Part shown: piece by piece, positions 55,734-64,000 of the stretch
Layout: each line of letters starts with the position of its first letter
How positions within the stretch are numbered: the first letter of the stretch is position 1
Assembly: GCF_000802225.1 (NCBI RefSeq)
Contig: NZ_JTDI01000003.1
Coordinates: 744,001 to 808,000, forward strand
Direction: 5' to 3'
DNA length: 64,000 nucleotides
Source: Novosphingobium malaysiense
GTDB taxonomy: Bacteria > Pseudomonadota > Alphaproteobacteria > Sphingomonadales > Sphingomonadaceae
Program-made: the position numbers and the translations under genes
Notes under the pieces: generated by a model
What the model saw: the letters and a program-made list of their open reading frames with translations, nothing else
The model's database searches: none
What the model was told of the DNA's origin: nothing

Positions 55734-55897
55734 GGAAGCGTTGTCGTCCCTTCTGTTCCTTGGGGAGGTATGGGGCTCGTGCTCTCCTTGGACAAGTTGT
55801 AGCCCGCACACAAGCGCCTAACGGCGGGAATTCGTAATCACGATGGCTTGCACCGCGAAGGGAATGGCTCGATAAGCCGTGCCGGAGAGGAACACCG

Positions 55898-56356
55898 ATG
55901 CGCGTCTATCTGGTCATTGTCGATGAAAGCGACGAAGCGCTCGTGGCGCTGCAGTTCGCCGCGCGCCGAGCCGCGAAGACCAATGGCGTGTTGCACCTGC
56001 TGGCACTGGTTCCGCCGCAGGAGTTCAATGCCTTTGCCGGCGTCCAGGCCACGATCGAGGAAGAGGCCCGCGCCCGCGCCGAAACGCTGGTGACGGCGGC
56101 GGCCGGCAATCTGCTGTCGCAAGGCGCGAAAATGCCCGTCATCGCCGTGCGCGTCGGGGAAGATATCAAGGTTGTTCGCCAATACCTGAAGGAACACCCG
56201 GAAGTGTCCGCGCTGGTGCTCGGCGCGGCGAAGGAAGGTGGTCCCGGTCCGATGGTCGCGCACTTCACCGGGGCCGGCATGGCACACATGACGTGCCCTG
56301 TGTTCGTCGTTCCAGGAGACCTGGATCCGACAGCCATCGAGCGCTTGAGCGAATAG
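55898..56356 (+). CDS. Universal stress protein (UspA) family
   Basis: 152 aa. Starts MRVYLVIVDESDEALVALQFAARRAA, shows EEEARARAETLVTAAAGNLLSQGAKM and ends with the UspA-like nucleotide segment LVLGAAKEGGPGPMVAHFTGAGMAHMTCPVFVVPG (a G-rich stretch with the C-terminal PVFVVPG strand). Convergent with rnr, divergent from pdhC. Ligand (ATP or AMP) and role unknown. Confidence 0.88.
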   Translation: MRVYLVIVDESDEALVALQFAARRAAKTNGVLHLLALVPPQEFNAFAGVQATIEEEARARAETLVTAAAGNLLSQGAKMPVIAVRVGEDIKVVRQYLKEHPEVSALVLGAAKEGGPGPMVAHFTGAGMAHMTCPVFVVPGDLDPTAIERLSE

Positions 56357-56385
56357 CGCGCCCGGCCCCTTGCGCAGGACCGAAC

Positions 56386-58641
56386 CTACCGCTTCCGGCG
56401 CCCCTGGTGCCGGATATTGCTCGGCCGCCCGCGCTTGCCGACAAGGTGATTGCCCCGTTCCTTGAGCGGGACCGGCCTGCCGCGCGGCTCGATCCGGCCA
56501 CCACCCTGTTCCAGTTCGAACTTGAGCGCACCTGTCAGTGGGTTCGCTTCGGCAAGGCGCAGGCGCAGGAACTGCCCGATCGAATATGTCGTGCCGGTCT
56601 CGTCGCCCGTTAGGACCTGCGCCTTTTCGTCATAGAAGAAGCGCTCGTCCCCGAGCGTCGAGACCGGAACCAGTCCATCGCCGCCCAAGCCGACAATGGT
56701 CGCGAAAAAGCCGAATTTCTGGACGCCGGTAATGCGGGTTTCGAAGACCTCGCCGACACGGGCTGACAGCCAGGCCGCGACATAGCGGTCGATGGTCTCC
56801 CGCTCGGCTTCCATCGCCCGGCGCTCGGCCTGGCTGATCGCATCGCTGACCTTGCCCAAATCGTCGCGGTCGCGCTCGGACAGGCCCGAGGTCGCGGGAA
56901 TGTCCCCTTTCGGCTTGGGCTGTTCGAGATGGTAGGCATCGACGAGCGCGCGGTGGACCAGCAGGTCCGCATAACGACGGATCGGTGACGTGAAGTGCGC
57001 GTAGGATCCGAGAGCTAGCCCGAAGTGGCCCTCGTTGCGCGGACCGTAATAGGCCTGCGTCTGGCTTCGCAGCACCGCTTCCATGATCAGGGCCTTCTCG
57101 CCCTCGTCGGCGATGTCCTTGAGCATGCGATTGAACAGGCCAGGCGTGATGACCTGACCCAGGGCCAGATTCTTGTCGAAGGTGGCGAGATAATCCTTGA
57201 GCGCGACCAGCTTCTCGCGGCTCGGTGTCTCATGCACCCGGTAGACCACCGGCGCGACCTTGGCCTCCAACGCCTTGGCGGCGGCAACATTGGCGGCAAT
57301 CATGAAATCCTCGACCACACGATGCGCGTCGAGGCGTTCGCGGATGGCGATCTCGCTGATGCGTCCCTGCTCGTCGAGCTTTACCCTGCGTTCGGGCAGT
57401 TCGAGTTCCAGCGGATCCCGCTTCTTGCGGGCATGGGCGAGAGCCTTCCAGCAGGCCCAGAGGTTTTGAAGATGGGGCTCCGCCTTCTCCTCATCGATCC
57501 GCGCCTGCGCATCCTCGTAGGCAATGACCTCGTGAATGCGCACGATGGCGCGGGTAAAGCGCCAGTCCTTGACCTTGCCCTCGGCATCGATCTTGAGATG
57601 ACAGGCCATTGCCGCGCGGTCATCACCGGCGCGCAGCGAGCAGACATCGGCGGAAAGCACTTCGGGCAGCATCGGCACGACGCGGTCGGGGAAGTAGACC
57701 GAGTTGCCGCGGCGCCGGGCCTCGCGGTCGATTTCGCCGCCAGGGCGCACGTAGAACGAGACGTCGGCAATGGCGATGAGGGCATCGAAGCCCCCTTCCC
57801 CGTCGGGCTCCGACCAGATCGCATCGTCATGGTCGCGCGCGTCGCTGGGATCGATGGCGACGATCGGCAAGTGCCGCAGGTCTTCGCGCTGCTCCACGCT
57901 GAGCGGCATCTTCGCCGCACGCTCCGCCTCGGCGAGGGTCTCTTCGGAGAAGACGTTGGGAATGCCGTGTTTGTGAATCGCAATCAGGCTGAATGCCTTG
58001 GGTGCCAGAGGCTCGCCCAGGACCTGGGTGACCTTGACCGCTGCGCGGGCCGACCGCCCGACCGGTTCGGCGAGAACCAGTTCGCCGGCCTCGGCTCCGC
58101 CCAGGTCGGACACTGCCGAGGAATGCCGGATGCGTTTGTCGACCGGCGCAAGCCAGGCCTTGCCCGCCTTGTCGATCTCGATCACGCCGAGCACCTGCTC
58201 CGAGCGCAGCGCAAGCTTCTTCATCGGATAGGCGCGCCAGCCCGTGTTGGTCTCCTCGGTCCGGGCAAGAACCCGATCGCCCTTCTTGAGCGCGCTACCC
58301 CGCCCCTTCTCGACCAGACGGATGCGCGGCGGCGGTGTGGCATCGTCGGGCTGCCAGGTATCGGGCACGGCGATGGCCTCGCCTTCGTCGATATCGACGA
58401 TGCGCAGGACGGTCACTTTCGGTAAGCCACCCATCTTGTGGAAGGCGGTGCGCTTGCCGTCGATCAGCCCCTCTTCGGCCATGTCCTTCAGCAGCGCCTT
58501 CAGCTGGATCTTCTCCTGCCCTTTCAGCCCGAACTCACGCGCGATCTCGCGCTTGCCGGCGGGAACCGGCGAGTTCTGGATGAAGTCGAGGATCTGCTTG
58601 CGCGTCGGCAGGCCGGGTGCGGGCCGTTTCTTGGGTGCCAT
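56386..58641 (-). CDS. rnr: Ribonuclease R (3'-5' exoribonuclease)
   Basis: 751 aa. N-terminal winged-helix region (PTRKQILDFIQNSPVPAGKREIAREFGL), cold-shock-like domains, the RNB catalytic domain with IDPSDARDHDDAIW (metal-binding Asp residues) and YAHFTSPIRRYADLLVHR, an S1 domain (GEVFETRITGVQKFGFFATI) and a basic tail (RGRPVPLKERGNH). Degrades structured RNA and takes part in RNA quality control. It follows the M28 peptidase gene by 59 bp on the same strand. Confidence 0.96.
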   Translation of the reverse strand: MAPKKRPAPGLPTRKQILDFIQNSPVPAGKREIAREFGLKGQEKIQLKALLKDMAEEGLIDGKRTAFHKMGGLPKVTVLRIVDIDEGEAIAVPDTWQPDDATPPPRIRLVEKGRGSALKKGDRVLARTEETNTGWRAYPMKKLALRSEQVLGVIEIDKAGKAWLAPVDKRIRHSSAVSDLGGAEAGELVLAEPVGRSARAAVKVTQVLGEPLAPKAFSLIAIHKHGIPNVFSEETLAEAERAAKMPLSVEQREDLRHLPIVAIDPSDARDHDDAIWSEPDGEGGFDALIAIADVSFYVRPGGEIDREARRRGNSVYFPDRVVPMLPEVLSADVCSLRAGDDRAAMACHLKIDAEGKVKDWRFTRAIVRIHEVIAYEDAQARIDEEKAEPHLQNLWACWKALAHARKKRDPLELELPERRVKLDEQGRISEIAIRERLDAHRVVEDFMIAANVAAAKALEAKVAPVVYRVHETPSREKLVALKDYLATFDKNLALGQVITPGLFNRMLKDIADEGEKALIMEAVLRSQTQAYYGPRNEGHFGLALGSYAHFTSPIRRYADLLVHRALVDAYHLEQPKPKGDIPATSGLSERDRDDLGKVSDAISQAERRAMEAERETIDRYVAAWLSARVGEVFETRITGVQKFGFFATIVGLGGDGLVPVSTLGDERFFYDEKAQVLTGDETGTTYSIGQFLRLRLAEANPLTGALKFELEQGGGRIEPRGRPVPLKERGNHLVGKRGRPSNIRHQGRRKR

Positions 58642-58700
58642 GGCGCTGCAATGGGGACTTGGACGTCCGATTGCAATGGCGCCTGGGCAAGAGCCAGTGG

Positions 58701-60056
58701 TCAGTCGTCCTGCCCTAGCGGCGTGAATTCGCCACCGGGCACGGCTGCCGCCACCGGGCTTTCGCTACCGTCTGCGGCAATCGAGCTCACGCCGAGTATC
58801 CAGTCGTCGCCGCGCAACCCTTCCAGCTTGACGCTTGTGTCTTGCGTATGGCTCACGACCGGTTCGATTTCCCAGTCCGGCGCGTTGCTGCGGCGGCGCC
58901 AGACATTGTACGCGGCAGCACCGTTCACCGGCTTCCACGTCACGTCGGTCCATGTCTTCACGGCGGCATCGGCGACGGGCGCCGGCGGCATGGGCGCGCT
59001 GGCCAGGGCCGCCAGCGTCGCGACGTTGAGCCGCGTGACTTTGGCGAGATAGGGGAAATCCATCTCCTCGATGGTGTCGCCGTAGGTCACGCCGTCCTCG
59101 GTCCGTAGATCCTGGTGCTGATGCTCATAGTCCTCGACGGCAACCGTGAAACGGACCGCGGGATAACCCTGTTCGAGGAACGGCAACTGATCGCCGCCAC
59201 GCCCCATGCGGTCCGCGCGCCAGATCTGCCGCACGGCCAGATCGTCCTGCACGGCGCCGGCCAGGCCGGCGACAAAACGGGAAACGTTCCTGCTCGGACT
59301 GTCGTTCTCACCACCGAAACGGCGCGCAGCGGCCCGCGTGTCGTCGGTGGCATCGGCGCGCGGGCCTTCCGAGAACACGCGCACGTGGGTGTCGTCGCAA
59401 TAGCCATCGGACCCGCACGAACCGCCGACGATATCGTTGTTGAGCACCGCCTTCACGGTCCAGCCCTGCTGACGGGCGTAGTCGGCCAGCAGCTTGCCGC
59501 CGAACAGCCCCTGCTCTTCACCGGACAACACCGCGTAGACGATCGTCGCGGGATACTTGTGCCGGGAGAGCACCCGGGCCGCTTCCAGAACCAGCGCCGT
59601 GCCGGAGCCGTCATCGTTGGCGCCGGGGGCGTCGCTCTTCGCGTCCATGACGTCGGTTGCGCGGCTGTCGATATGGCCCTGGACGATCACGACTTCGTTC
59701 GGCCGCTCGGTACCGCGCTGTATGGCCACGACATCGACGAGCCGCACCGGCTCGGGAATGCGTGAACCGCTGACCATGGTTTCGGGCGTCACGATTTCGA
59801 GGCAATTTCCGCAGGCCTTTGACGAGGCACGGAAATGTCTCTCGGCCCAGCGTCGCGCCGCCCCGATCCCGCGACGGGAATCGGTCTGGGACGAAAGCGT
59901 GTGACGCGTGCCGAAGTCGACAAGCGCCTGGACATCGGAACGGAGCCGGGCCTGCGATACGGCACTGGCGGGTTCGGCGGATTCGGCAAGCGCGGCCGTA
60001 CCGAAGAGGGGTACGGTGCAGAGACCGAACATGAGGGGGGGAAGGAACCTGTTCAT
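58701..60056 (-). CDS. Secreted M28-family metallopeptidase with C-terminal beta domain
   Basis: 451 aa from ATG 60056. Signal peptide ends around GTAALA (residue 24). The M28 zinc ligands are visible: VQGHIDS (His), PGANDDGSGTA (Asp), LSGEEQGLFG (Glu pair), LNNDIVGGSCG (Asp) and the late DYEHQHQD (His). The last ~95 residues (VKTWTDVTWKPVNGAAAYNVW ...) resemble a fibronectin-III-like module. A periplasmic or secreted aminopeptidase by family; the substrate is unknown. Confidence 0.92.
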   Translation of the reverse strand: MNRFLPPLMFGLCTVPLFGTAALAESAEPASAVSQARLRSDVQALVDFGTRHTLSSQTDSRRGIGAARRWAERHFRASSKACGNCLEIVTPETMVSGSRIPEPVRLVDVVAIQRGTERPNEVVIVQGHIDSRATDVMDAKSDAPGANDDGSGTALVLEAARVLSRHKYPATIVYAVLSGEEQGLFGGKLLADYARQQGWTVKAVLNNDIVGGSCGSDGYCDDTHVRVFSEGPRADATDDTRAAARRFGGENDSPSRNVSRFVAGLAGAVQDDLAVRQIWRADRMGRGGDQLPFLEQGYPAVRFTVAVEDYEHQHQDLRTEDGVTYGDTIEEMDFPYLAKVTRLNVATLAALASAPMPPAPVADAAVKTWTDVTWKPVNGAAAYNVWRRRSNAPDWEIEPVVSHTQDTSVKLEGLRGDDWILGVSSIAADGSESPVAAAVPGGEFTPLGQDD

Positions 60057-60124
60057 GGCCGCGGACTTTTGCCGCAAGCGAAGGCCTTTGCAAGGGCACG
60101 GTGCCCGACGCCGGGGTTACCGCT

Positions 60125-60721
60125 TCAGAGGTGTTCGGGCTCCTGCCCGTAAAGGTTGTCACCATCGCTCGAAGGCCAGATGCCGAACACGACCACCAGC
60201 AGAAGCGGAAGCCAACTCAGCAAGCCGCTGAGCGCATACTTCGTGCGGTGCGCCTGGATGGCCGCTTGCATCGCAGCGGCATCTCCCGGCTTCAGGGTTT
60301 CGACGAACGAGGCCATTTCACCGATCATTCCGATGGTGAGCGCGATCGAGAGCAATTGCAGCGCGACAGCGGCTCCGGCGATCCAACCGGGCCTGTTCGA
60401 ATCGTGCAGCCTGCGCGTGAACGATGCCGCCAGCAGCATGGTCATCAGGAAATACATGATGGCCGATCCCCACATCGAGATGCGGATCATGTTGCCCATT
60501 CGGGAGATCACGTGCTGCTGGATCGCGGCGTCATCCGCGCCGCCGCGCGCCGAGTGAACCGCATCCATCACCAGCGCTCCGCCGGCCACGAATGACAGTC
60601 CGAAAGAAATGACCGCATAAACGATCATGAGGAAGAGGACGTAGAACCAGAAAGTGGAGCGCGAATCGCGCCCGGAAATATTCGCCAGGTTGGTGAGATT
60701 GTACCGGATCGCCTCGAGCAT
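60125..60721 (-). CDS. DUF805-like membrane protein
   Basis: 198 aa from ATG 60721, preceded by GGGGGG. Begins MLEAIRYNLTNLANISGRDSRSTFWFYVLFLMIVYAVISF, typical of DUF805, with four membrane segments and the RRLHDSNRPGW motif after the third. Function unknown. It starts 19 bp after the proS stop on the same strand, so it is probably co-transcribed. Confidence 0.85.
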   Translation of the reverse strand: MLEAIRYNLTNLANISGRDSRSTFWFYVLFLMIVYAVISFGLSFVAGGALVMDAVHSARGGADDAAIQQHVISRMGNMIRISMWGSAIMYFLMTMLLAASFTRRLHDSNRPGWIAGAAVALQLLSIALTIGMIGEMASFVETLKPGDAAAMQAAIQAHRTKYALSGLLSWLPLLLVVVFGIWPSSDGDNLYGQEPEHL

Positions 60722-60740
60722 CGCGCCCCCCTCTGACTGG

Positions 60741-62279
60741 TCAGTAAGCCCTTGCGATGTATATCCTTTCAACGGCAGGCCGTCGCGTGAAAATGCAGTC
60801 ACCGGCCACCGGATCGGCATCGAGCGGCGTATTGCGCATCGTGAGCTTGAGCGCCTTCAGCTTCTGGACGACAGCTTCCAGGTCTTCGCCGGTGGGACGC
60901 GACCACTCGGCCTCGACCCATCCGGGATAGCGCTTGTCCTGCGCGAAGAAGGCTTCGACTTCCTCGAACGTGGACACGCGGGTGATGTTCGCATCGCGCC
61001 TTTCTCGTGCCTCGGCATAGAGCGCAGACTGGATCTCCTCCAGCTCGGCCGCGGCGCGCGAGACGAACTCCGCTTTCGGCAGCCCCACGAAGTTGGCCTT
61101 GGCAGCGTCGTTCCAGAGCCTGTCGCGGCGTAGCATCGACACCTGCCCGCCGGCGGCATCGCGCCCGCCGATCTCGAGGATCAGGGGCACGCCCTTCTTC
61201 ACCCAGCCCCAGCGCTTTTGCGTGGCCTTGGCCGGACGCTTGTCGAGCAGGACGCGAACGGGCTCACCGAATGCGCTCTGCGCGACGAGCGCCTTGCGCA
61301 GGTCTTCGCAGTAGGCCAGCAGCTCGGCGTCCTCCGGCTTGTCGCGGAGCATCGGCAGAATGACGACCTGGTGCGGCGCCACCATCGGCGGCACGCGCAG
61401 CCCGTCGTCGTCGCCATGGGTCATGATCAGACCGCCGATCATGCGCGTCGACGTGCCCCAGGACGTCGTGTGGCAGTATTGCTGAGCCCCTTCGCTGTCC
61501 TGATACTGGATCCCGGCGGCATGCGCGAAACCGGTGCCGAGATAGTGCGAGGTGCCCGCCTGCAACGCCTTGCCGTCCTGCATCATGGCTTCGATCGAAT
61601 AGGTCGCGACCGCGCCCGGGAAGCGCTCGTTTTCGGGCTTTTCGCCGGCGATCACCGGCATGGCCAGTTCGGTTTCCGCGAAATCGCGGTACATTTCGAG
61701 TGCACGCAGGGTTTCTTCCATCGCCCCTTCGCGGTCGGCATGGGCCGTATGCCCTTCCTGCCAGAGAAACTCGCTGGTGCGCAGGAACATGCGTGTGCGC
61801 ATTTCCCAGCGAACGACGTTGGCCCACTGGTTGGTGAGCAGCGGGAGGTCGCGCCAGGACTGGATCCAGCGCGACATGGCCGCACCGATCACCGTTTCCG
61901 AGGTCGGGCGCACGATCAGCGGTTCTTCCAGCTTCGCTTCGGGATCGGGCACGAGACGGCCCTCGCCATCTCCGATCAACCGGTGGTGGGTGACGACCGC
62001 CATTTCCTTGGCAAAGCCCTCCACATGCTCGGCTTCCTTGGCGAAGTACGAGAGCGGAATGAAGAGCGGGAAATAGCAGTTCTCGACGCCGGCGGCCTTT
62101 ATGCGGTCATCCATCCGGCGCTGCATGCGCTCCCAGATGCCGTAGCCCCACGGCTTGATGACCATGCAGCCGCGCACGCCCGATTCCTCGGCCATTTCGG
62201 CCTCGGCGATGACTTCCTGATACCACTGGGCGAAATCGTCCTCGCGCTTGGTCGAGAGGGCGTGACGGATGGCGGACAC
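60741..62279 (-). CDS. proS: Prolyl-tRNA synthetase, archaeal/eukaryotic type
   Basis: 512 aa from GTG 62279, which has AGGAAGAG at good spacing; the ATG at 62309 is the alternative. Class II motifs: VIKPWGYGIWERMQRRMDDRIKAAGVENCYFPLFIP (motif 1), VIVRPTSETV-type segment (EEPLIVRPTSETVIG), RWEMRTRMFLRTSEFLWQEGHTAH (motif 2), and the anticodon domain (PHQVVILPMLRDKPEDAEL). No YbaK-like editing insertion, consistent with the archaeal-like form that is common in alphaproteobacteria. The C-terminal Tyr is typical. Confidence 0.95.
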   Translation of the reverse strand: MSAIRHALSTKREDDFAQWYQEVIAEAEMAEESGVRGCMVIKPWGYGIWERMQRRMDDRIKAAGVENCYFPLFIPLSYFAKEAEHVEGFAKEMAVVTHHRLIGDGEGRLVPDPEAKLEEPLIVRPTSETVIGAAMSRWIQSWRDLPLLTNQWANVVRWEMRTRMFLRTSEFLWQEGHTAHADREGAMEETLRALEMYRDFAETELAMPVIAGEKPENERFPGAVATYSIEAMMQDGKALQAGTSHYLGTGFAHAAGIQYQDSEGAQQYCHTTSWGTSTRMIGGLIMTHGDDDGLRVPPMVAPHQVVILPMLRDKPEDAELLAYCEDLRKALVAQSAFGEPVRVLLDKRPAKATQKRWGWVKKGVPLILEIGGRDAAGGQVSMLRRDRLWNDAAKANFVGLPKAEFVSRAAAELEEIQSALYAEARERRDANITRVSTFEEVEAFFAQDKRYPGWVEAEWSRPTGEDLEAVVQKLKALKLTMRNTPLDADPVAGDCIFTRRPAVERIYIARAY

Positions 62280-62345
62280 GGGTGCTCTTCCTGTGAATGT
62301 GTTGTGCATGCGGAGGACCGTCCTCCGGAGCGCACCCGCTGGCCT

Positions 62346-62903
62346 TTATTTGCCTAGCGCGTCAAGCCTCTTCTGCATCTCCGCCATCTGCTCCTTGAGC
62401 GCAGTGAGGTCTCCGGTCTCTTCCGGGGCATTGGGCTTGGCCTCCGATTTCTCGGCTCCGGGCATGAACGCGGCGGAAGCTGCCCTGAACATTGCCATGT
62501 TCTGCTCGGCCAGCTTGGCCAGCGGATTGTTGCCCAGGCTGTCCTCGAACGCCTTGGCCAGCTTGGCCTGATTGGCGCGGAAGTTCTCCATCGAGGCCTC
62601 CAGGTAGTGCGGGACCAGCGACTGCATGGAATTGCCGTACATGCTGATGAGTTCGCGCAGGAAGTTTACGGGGAGCATCTGCTCGCCGTTCGATTCTTCT
62701 TCCATGATGATCTGGGTCAGGATGGTGTGTGTGATATCGGCACCCGACTTGGCGTCGAGCACCTTGTAGTCCACGCCCTCGCGGGTCATTTTCGCCAGAT
62801 GGTCGAGCGTGATGTAGCTCGAAGACCGCGTGTTGTAGAGCCGACGATTGGCGTACTTCTTGATAATTACGGTGTCGTCGTCGCCCTTAGCCTTTTCAGC
62901 CAT
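62346..62903 (-). CDS. phaR: Polyhydroxyalkanoate synthesis regulator PhaR
   Basis: 185 aa. N-terminal PHB/PHA accumulation regulator DNA-binding domain: VIIKKYANRRLYNTRSSSYITLDHLAKMTREGVDYKVLDAKSGADIT. This is followed by the repeat-like LPVNFLRELISMYGNSMQSLVPHYLEASM (PhaR C-terminal). The end is Ala/Glu-rich. It senses polymer and represses phasin/PHB genes in known systems. It lies between alr and proS, away from phaC. Confidence 0.94.
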   Translation of the reverse strand: MAEKAKGDDDTVIIKKYANRRLYNTRSSSYITLDHLAKMTREGVDYKVLDAKSGADITHTILTQIIMEEESNGEQMLPVNFLRELISMYGNSMQSLVPHYLEASMENFRANQAKLAKAFEDSLGNNPLAKLAEQNMAMFRAASAAFMPGAEKSEAKPNAPEETGDLTALKEQMAEMQKRLDALGK

Positions 62904-63009
62904 TGCCTATCCCTGTTCATCCCCGTTCCAACTGGAGACACGTTACCATTCAGGGATATCGCGACGCAACAAAAATTGCTGCGCAGCAAAAGAGTCGACA
63001 ATCCACGGT

Positions 63010-64000
63010 TTACCGCCCGAATCTGCGCCCCAGCACCGTGAGCAGTTCATATTGGGACAACCCGGTCGCGGCAGATGCGTCCGGGAGGGCGTAGTCCGCG
63101 CTCACCCAGTCGCCTTCCTTCAACTCTGAGGCTTCGCTGAGATCGATCACGGTCATGTCCATGCTGACACGGCCAAGCACTGGCAACGTCCGTCCGGCGG
63201 CATGGAAACGTCCCGTGTTGGACCAGCACCGCAGGTATCCATCCGCATAGCCGAGGGCGATTGTGCCCGTGCGCATCGGCCGCGTGGCGGTGAACGTGGC
63301 GTTGTAACCGATCGTCTCCCCCTGCGCGACTTCGCGGACCTGCATGATGACGGCCTGGGGGATCACCACCTGCCGGATCAGGCTGGCCATGTCGGCCCGC
63401 GGGACACCTCCGTAGAGCGCAATGCCGGGACGCGTGAGGTCACCGTGGTAATCGCTGCCCAGTGCGATCCCGGCGCTGTTGCACAAGCTGGAACGCAGAT
63501 GGGGTATCGCCGTGCAGGCCCGGCGCCACCGCTCGCACTGGACGGCGTTGAAATCGCTTTCCTCTTCCGCAGAGACGAGGTGCGACATGAGAACGTCGAT
63601 ATCGAGCGCCGCCAAGGTTTCATCGCCGATCTGCGACATCGGCAGGCCGAGGCGGTTCATCCCGGTATCGACCATCAGGTCGCAGCGTCCGCCCCCGACA
63701 TTCAGCCAGCGACGGACCTGGTCCAGCGAATTGATGACCGGCTTCACACCGCAGGCCATCGCGAATGCAGCCTCCGCGTCGGTGGTCGGCCCATGAAGAA
63801 CCGAAATCGAACCCGGGGCAGCCAGATCGAGCAGGTCGGGCACTTCAGACCAATGCGCCACGAAGAAATCGTGGCAACCGGCCGCATGCAGCACCGGCAC
63901 CACCAAGCGAGCCCCGAGGCCATAGCCATCAGCCTTGACCGCAGCTCCGGCGCGCGCCGTGCCGGAAAGGCGATCCAGCGCCTGCCAGTTGGATTTCAGG
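63010..64000 (-). CDS. alr: Alanine racemase (5' end beyond window)
   Basis: Converts L- to D-alanine for peptidoglycan, a PLP enzyme. The frame remains open to the right edge, where AVKADGYGLG (the PLP-binding Lys motif) is visible at about 63920-63950; the N-terminal start lies outside. Other motifs: DTGMNRLGLP, MSHLVSAEE, NSAGIAL, and the second catalytic Tyr region TIGYNATF. The C-terminal beta domain includes GRVSMDMTVIDLS and ends FGR. Transcribed towards phaR. Confidence 0.94.
   Translation of the reverse strand, partial: LKSNWQALDRLSGTARAGAAVKADGYGLGARLVVPVLHAAGCHDFFVAHWSEVPDLLDLAAPGSISVLHGPTTDAEAAFAMACGVKPVINSLDQVRRWLNVGGGRCDLMVDTGMNRLGLPMSQIGDETLAALDIDVLMSHLVSAEEESDFNAVQCERWRRACTAIPHLRSSLCNSAGIALGSDYHGDLTRPGIALYGGVPRADMASLIRQVVIPQAVIMQVREVAQGETIGYNATFTATRPMRTGTIALGYADGYLRCWSNTGRFHAAGRTLPVLGRVSMDMTVIDLSEASELKEGDWVSADYALPDASAATGLSQYELLTVLGRRFGR

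Overview
The window is chromosomal DNA from a high-GC alphaproteobacterium. The gene set and dialect point to Sphingomonadales (Novosphingobium/Erythrobacteraceae-like): a short-form HisG, an archaeal-type ProS, PhaR, a cobaltochelatase CobS, a K+-independent membrane pyrophosphatase, several TonB-dependent receptors, an EL222-like LOV-HTH photoreceptor, and the intergenic palindrome with core CCTGAGCTTGTCGAAGG that is common in sphingomonads. The genus assignment is inference; no 16S gene is present.

Layout. 0-3.5 kb is housekeeping (3' end of an SGNH hydrolase, recR, fmt, a cupin protein, truA). 3.5-6.1 kb is an accessory patch between truA and cobS: intergenic palindromes, a frameshifted HTH gene with a QGD-encoding tandem repeat, and a lower-GC two-gene cassette (DUF5343 + TIGR02391/Ymh). 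7.2-12.6 kb holds a divergent HxlR-type regulator and an eight-gene co-directional cluster (three glutathione transferases, two VOC proteins, DUF1428, SRPBCC, GFA) that looks like a glutathione-linked detoxification or catabolic operon. 12.7-29.7 kb is mostly core: a J-domain protein, bolA, hisG-hisD-nusB, a DUF559 nuclease, thiL, hppA, a BioF2-like acetyltransferase, uvrC, an unusual Gly/Arg-rich TonB receptor, and infA-maf-RNase E/G-like-yacG, ending in tRNA-Phe(GAA).

From tRNA-Phe (29.8 kb) to about 48.06 kb lies what I interpret as a decayed genomic island. A tyrosine-integrase gene starts 162 bp after the tRNA and is truncated by an IS3-family remnant. TGACGGTA motifs flank it, and the same motif recurs at 47.97 kb, just before an imperfect copy of the tRNA 3' end. 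The cargo is a TonB receptor, an MFS carrier, a TauD-type dioxygenase and an IclR regulator (a plausible uptake/catabolism unit), a MacB fragment, a large autotransporter, an intradiol-dioxygenase-like lipoprotein, a response regulator, a histidine kinase with a collagen-like Pro/Gly-rich periplasmic segment, an outer-membrane-type protein, and a broken NYN-LOTUS gene.

48.2-64 kb returns to core and physiology genes. A light-related neighbourhood comes first (DUF3429, FAD oxidoreductase, folE, divergent LOV-HTH). It is followed by a GNAT protein, a PilZ protein, a pyruvate dehydrogenase E2 / two hotdog thioesterases / E3 operon, a universal stress protein, and then a long leftward run: alr (partial), phaR, proS, DUF805, an M28 peptidase and rnr.
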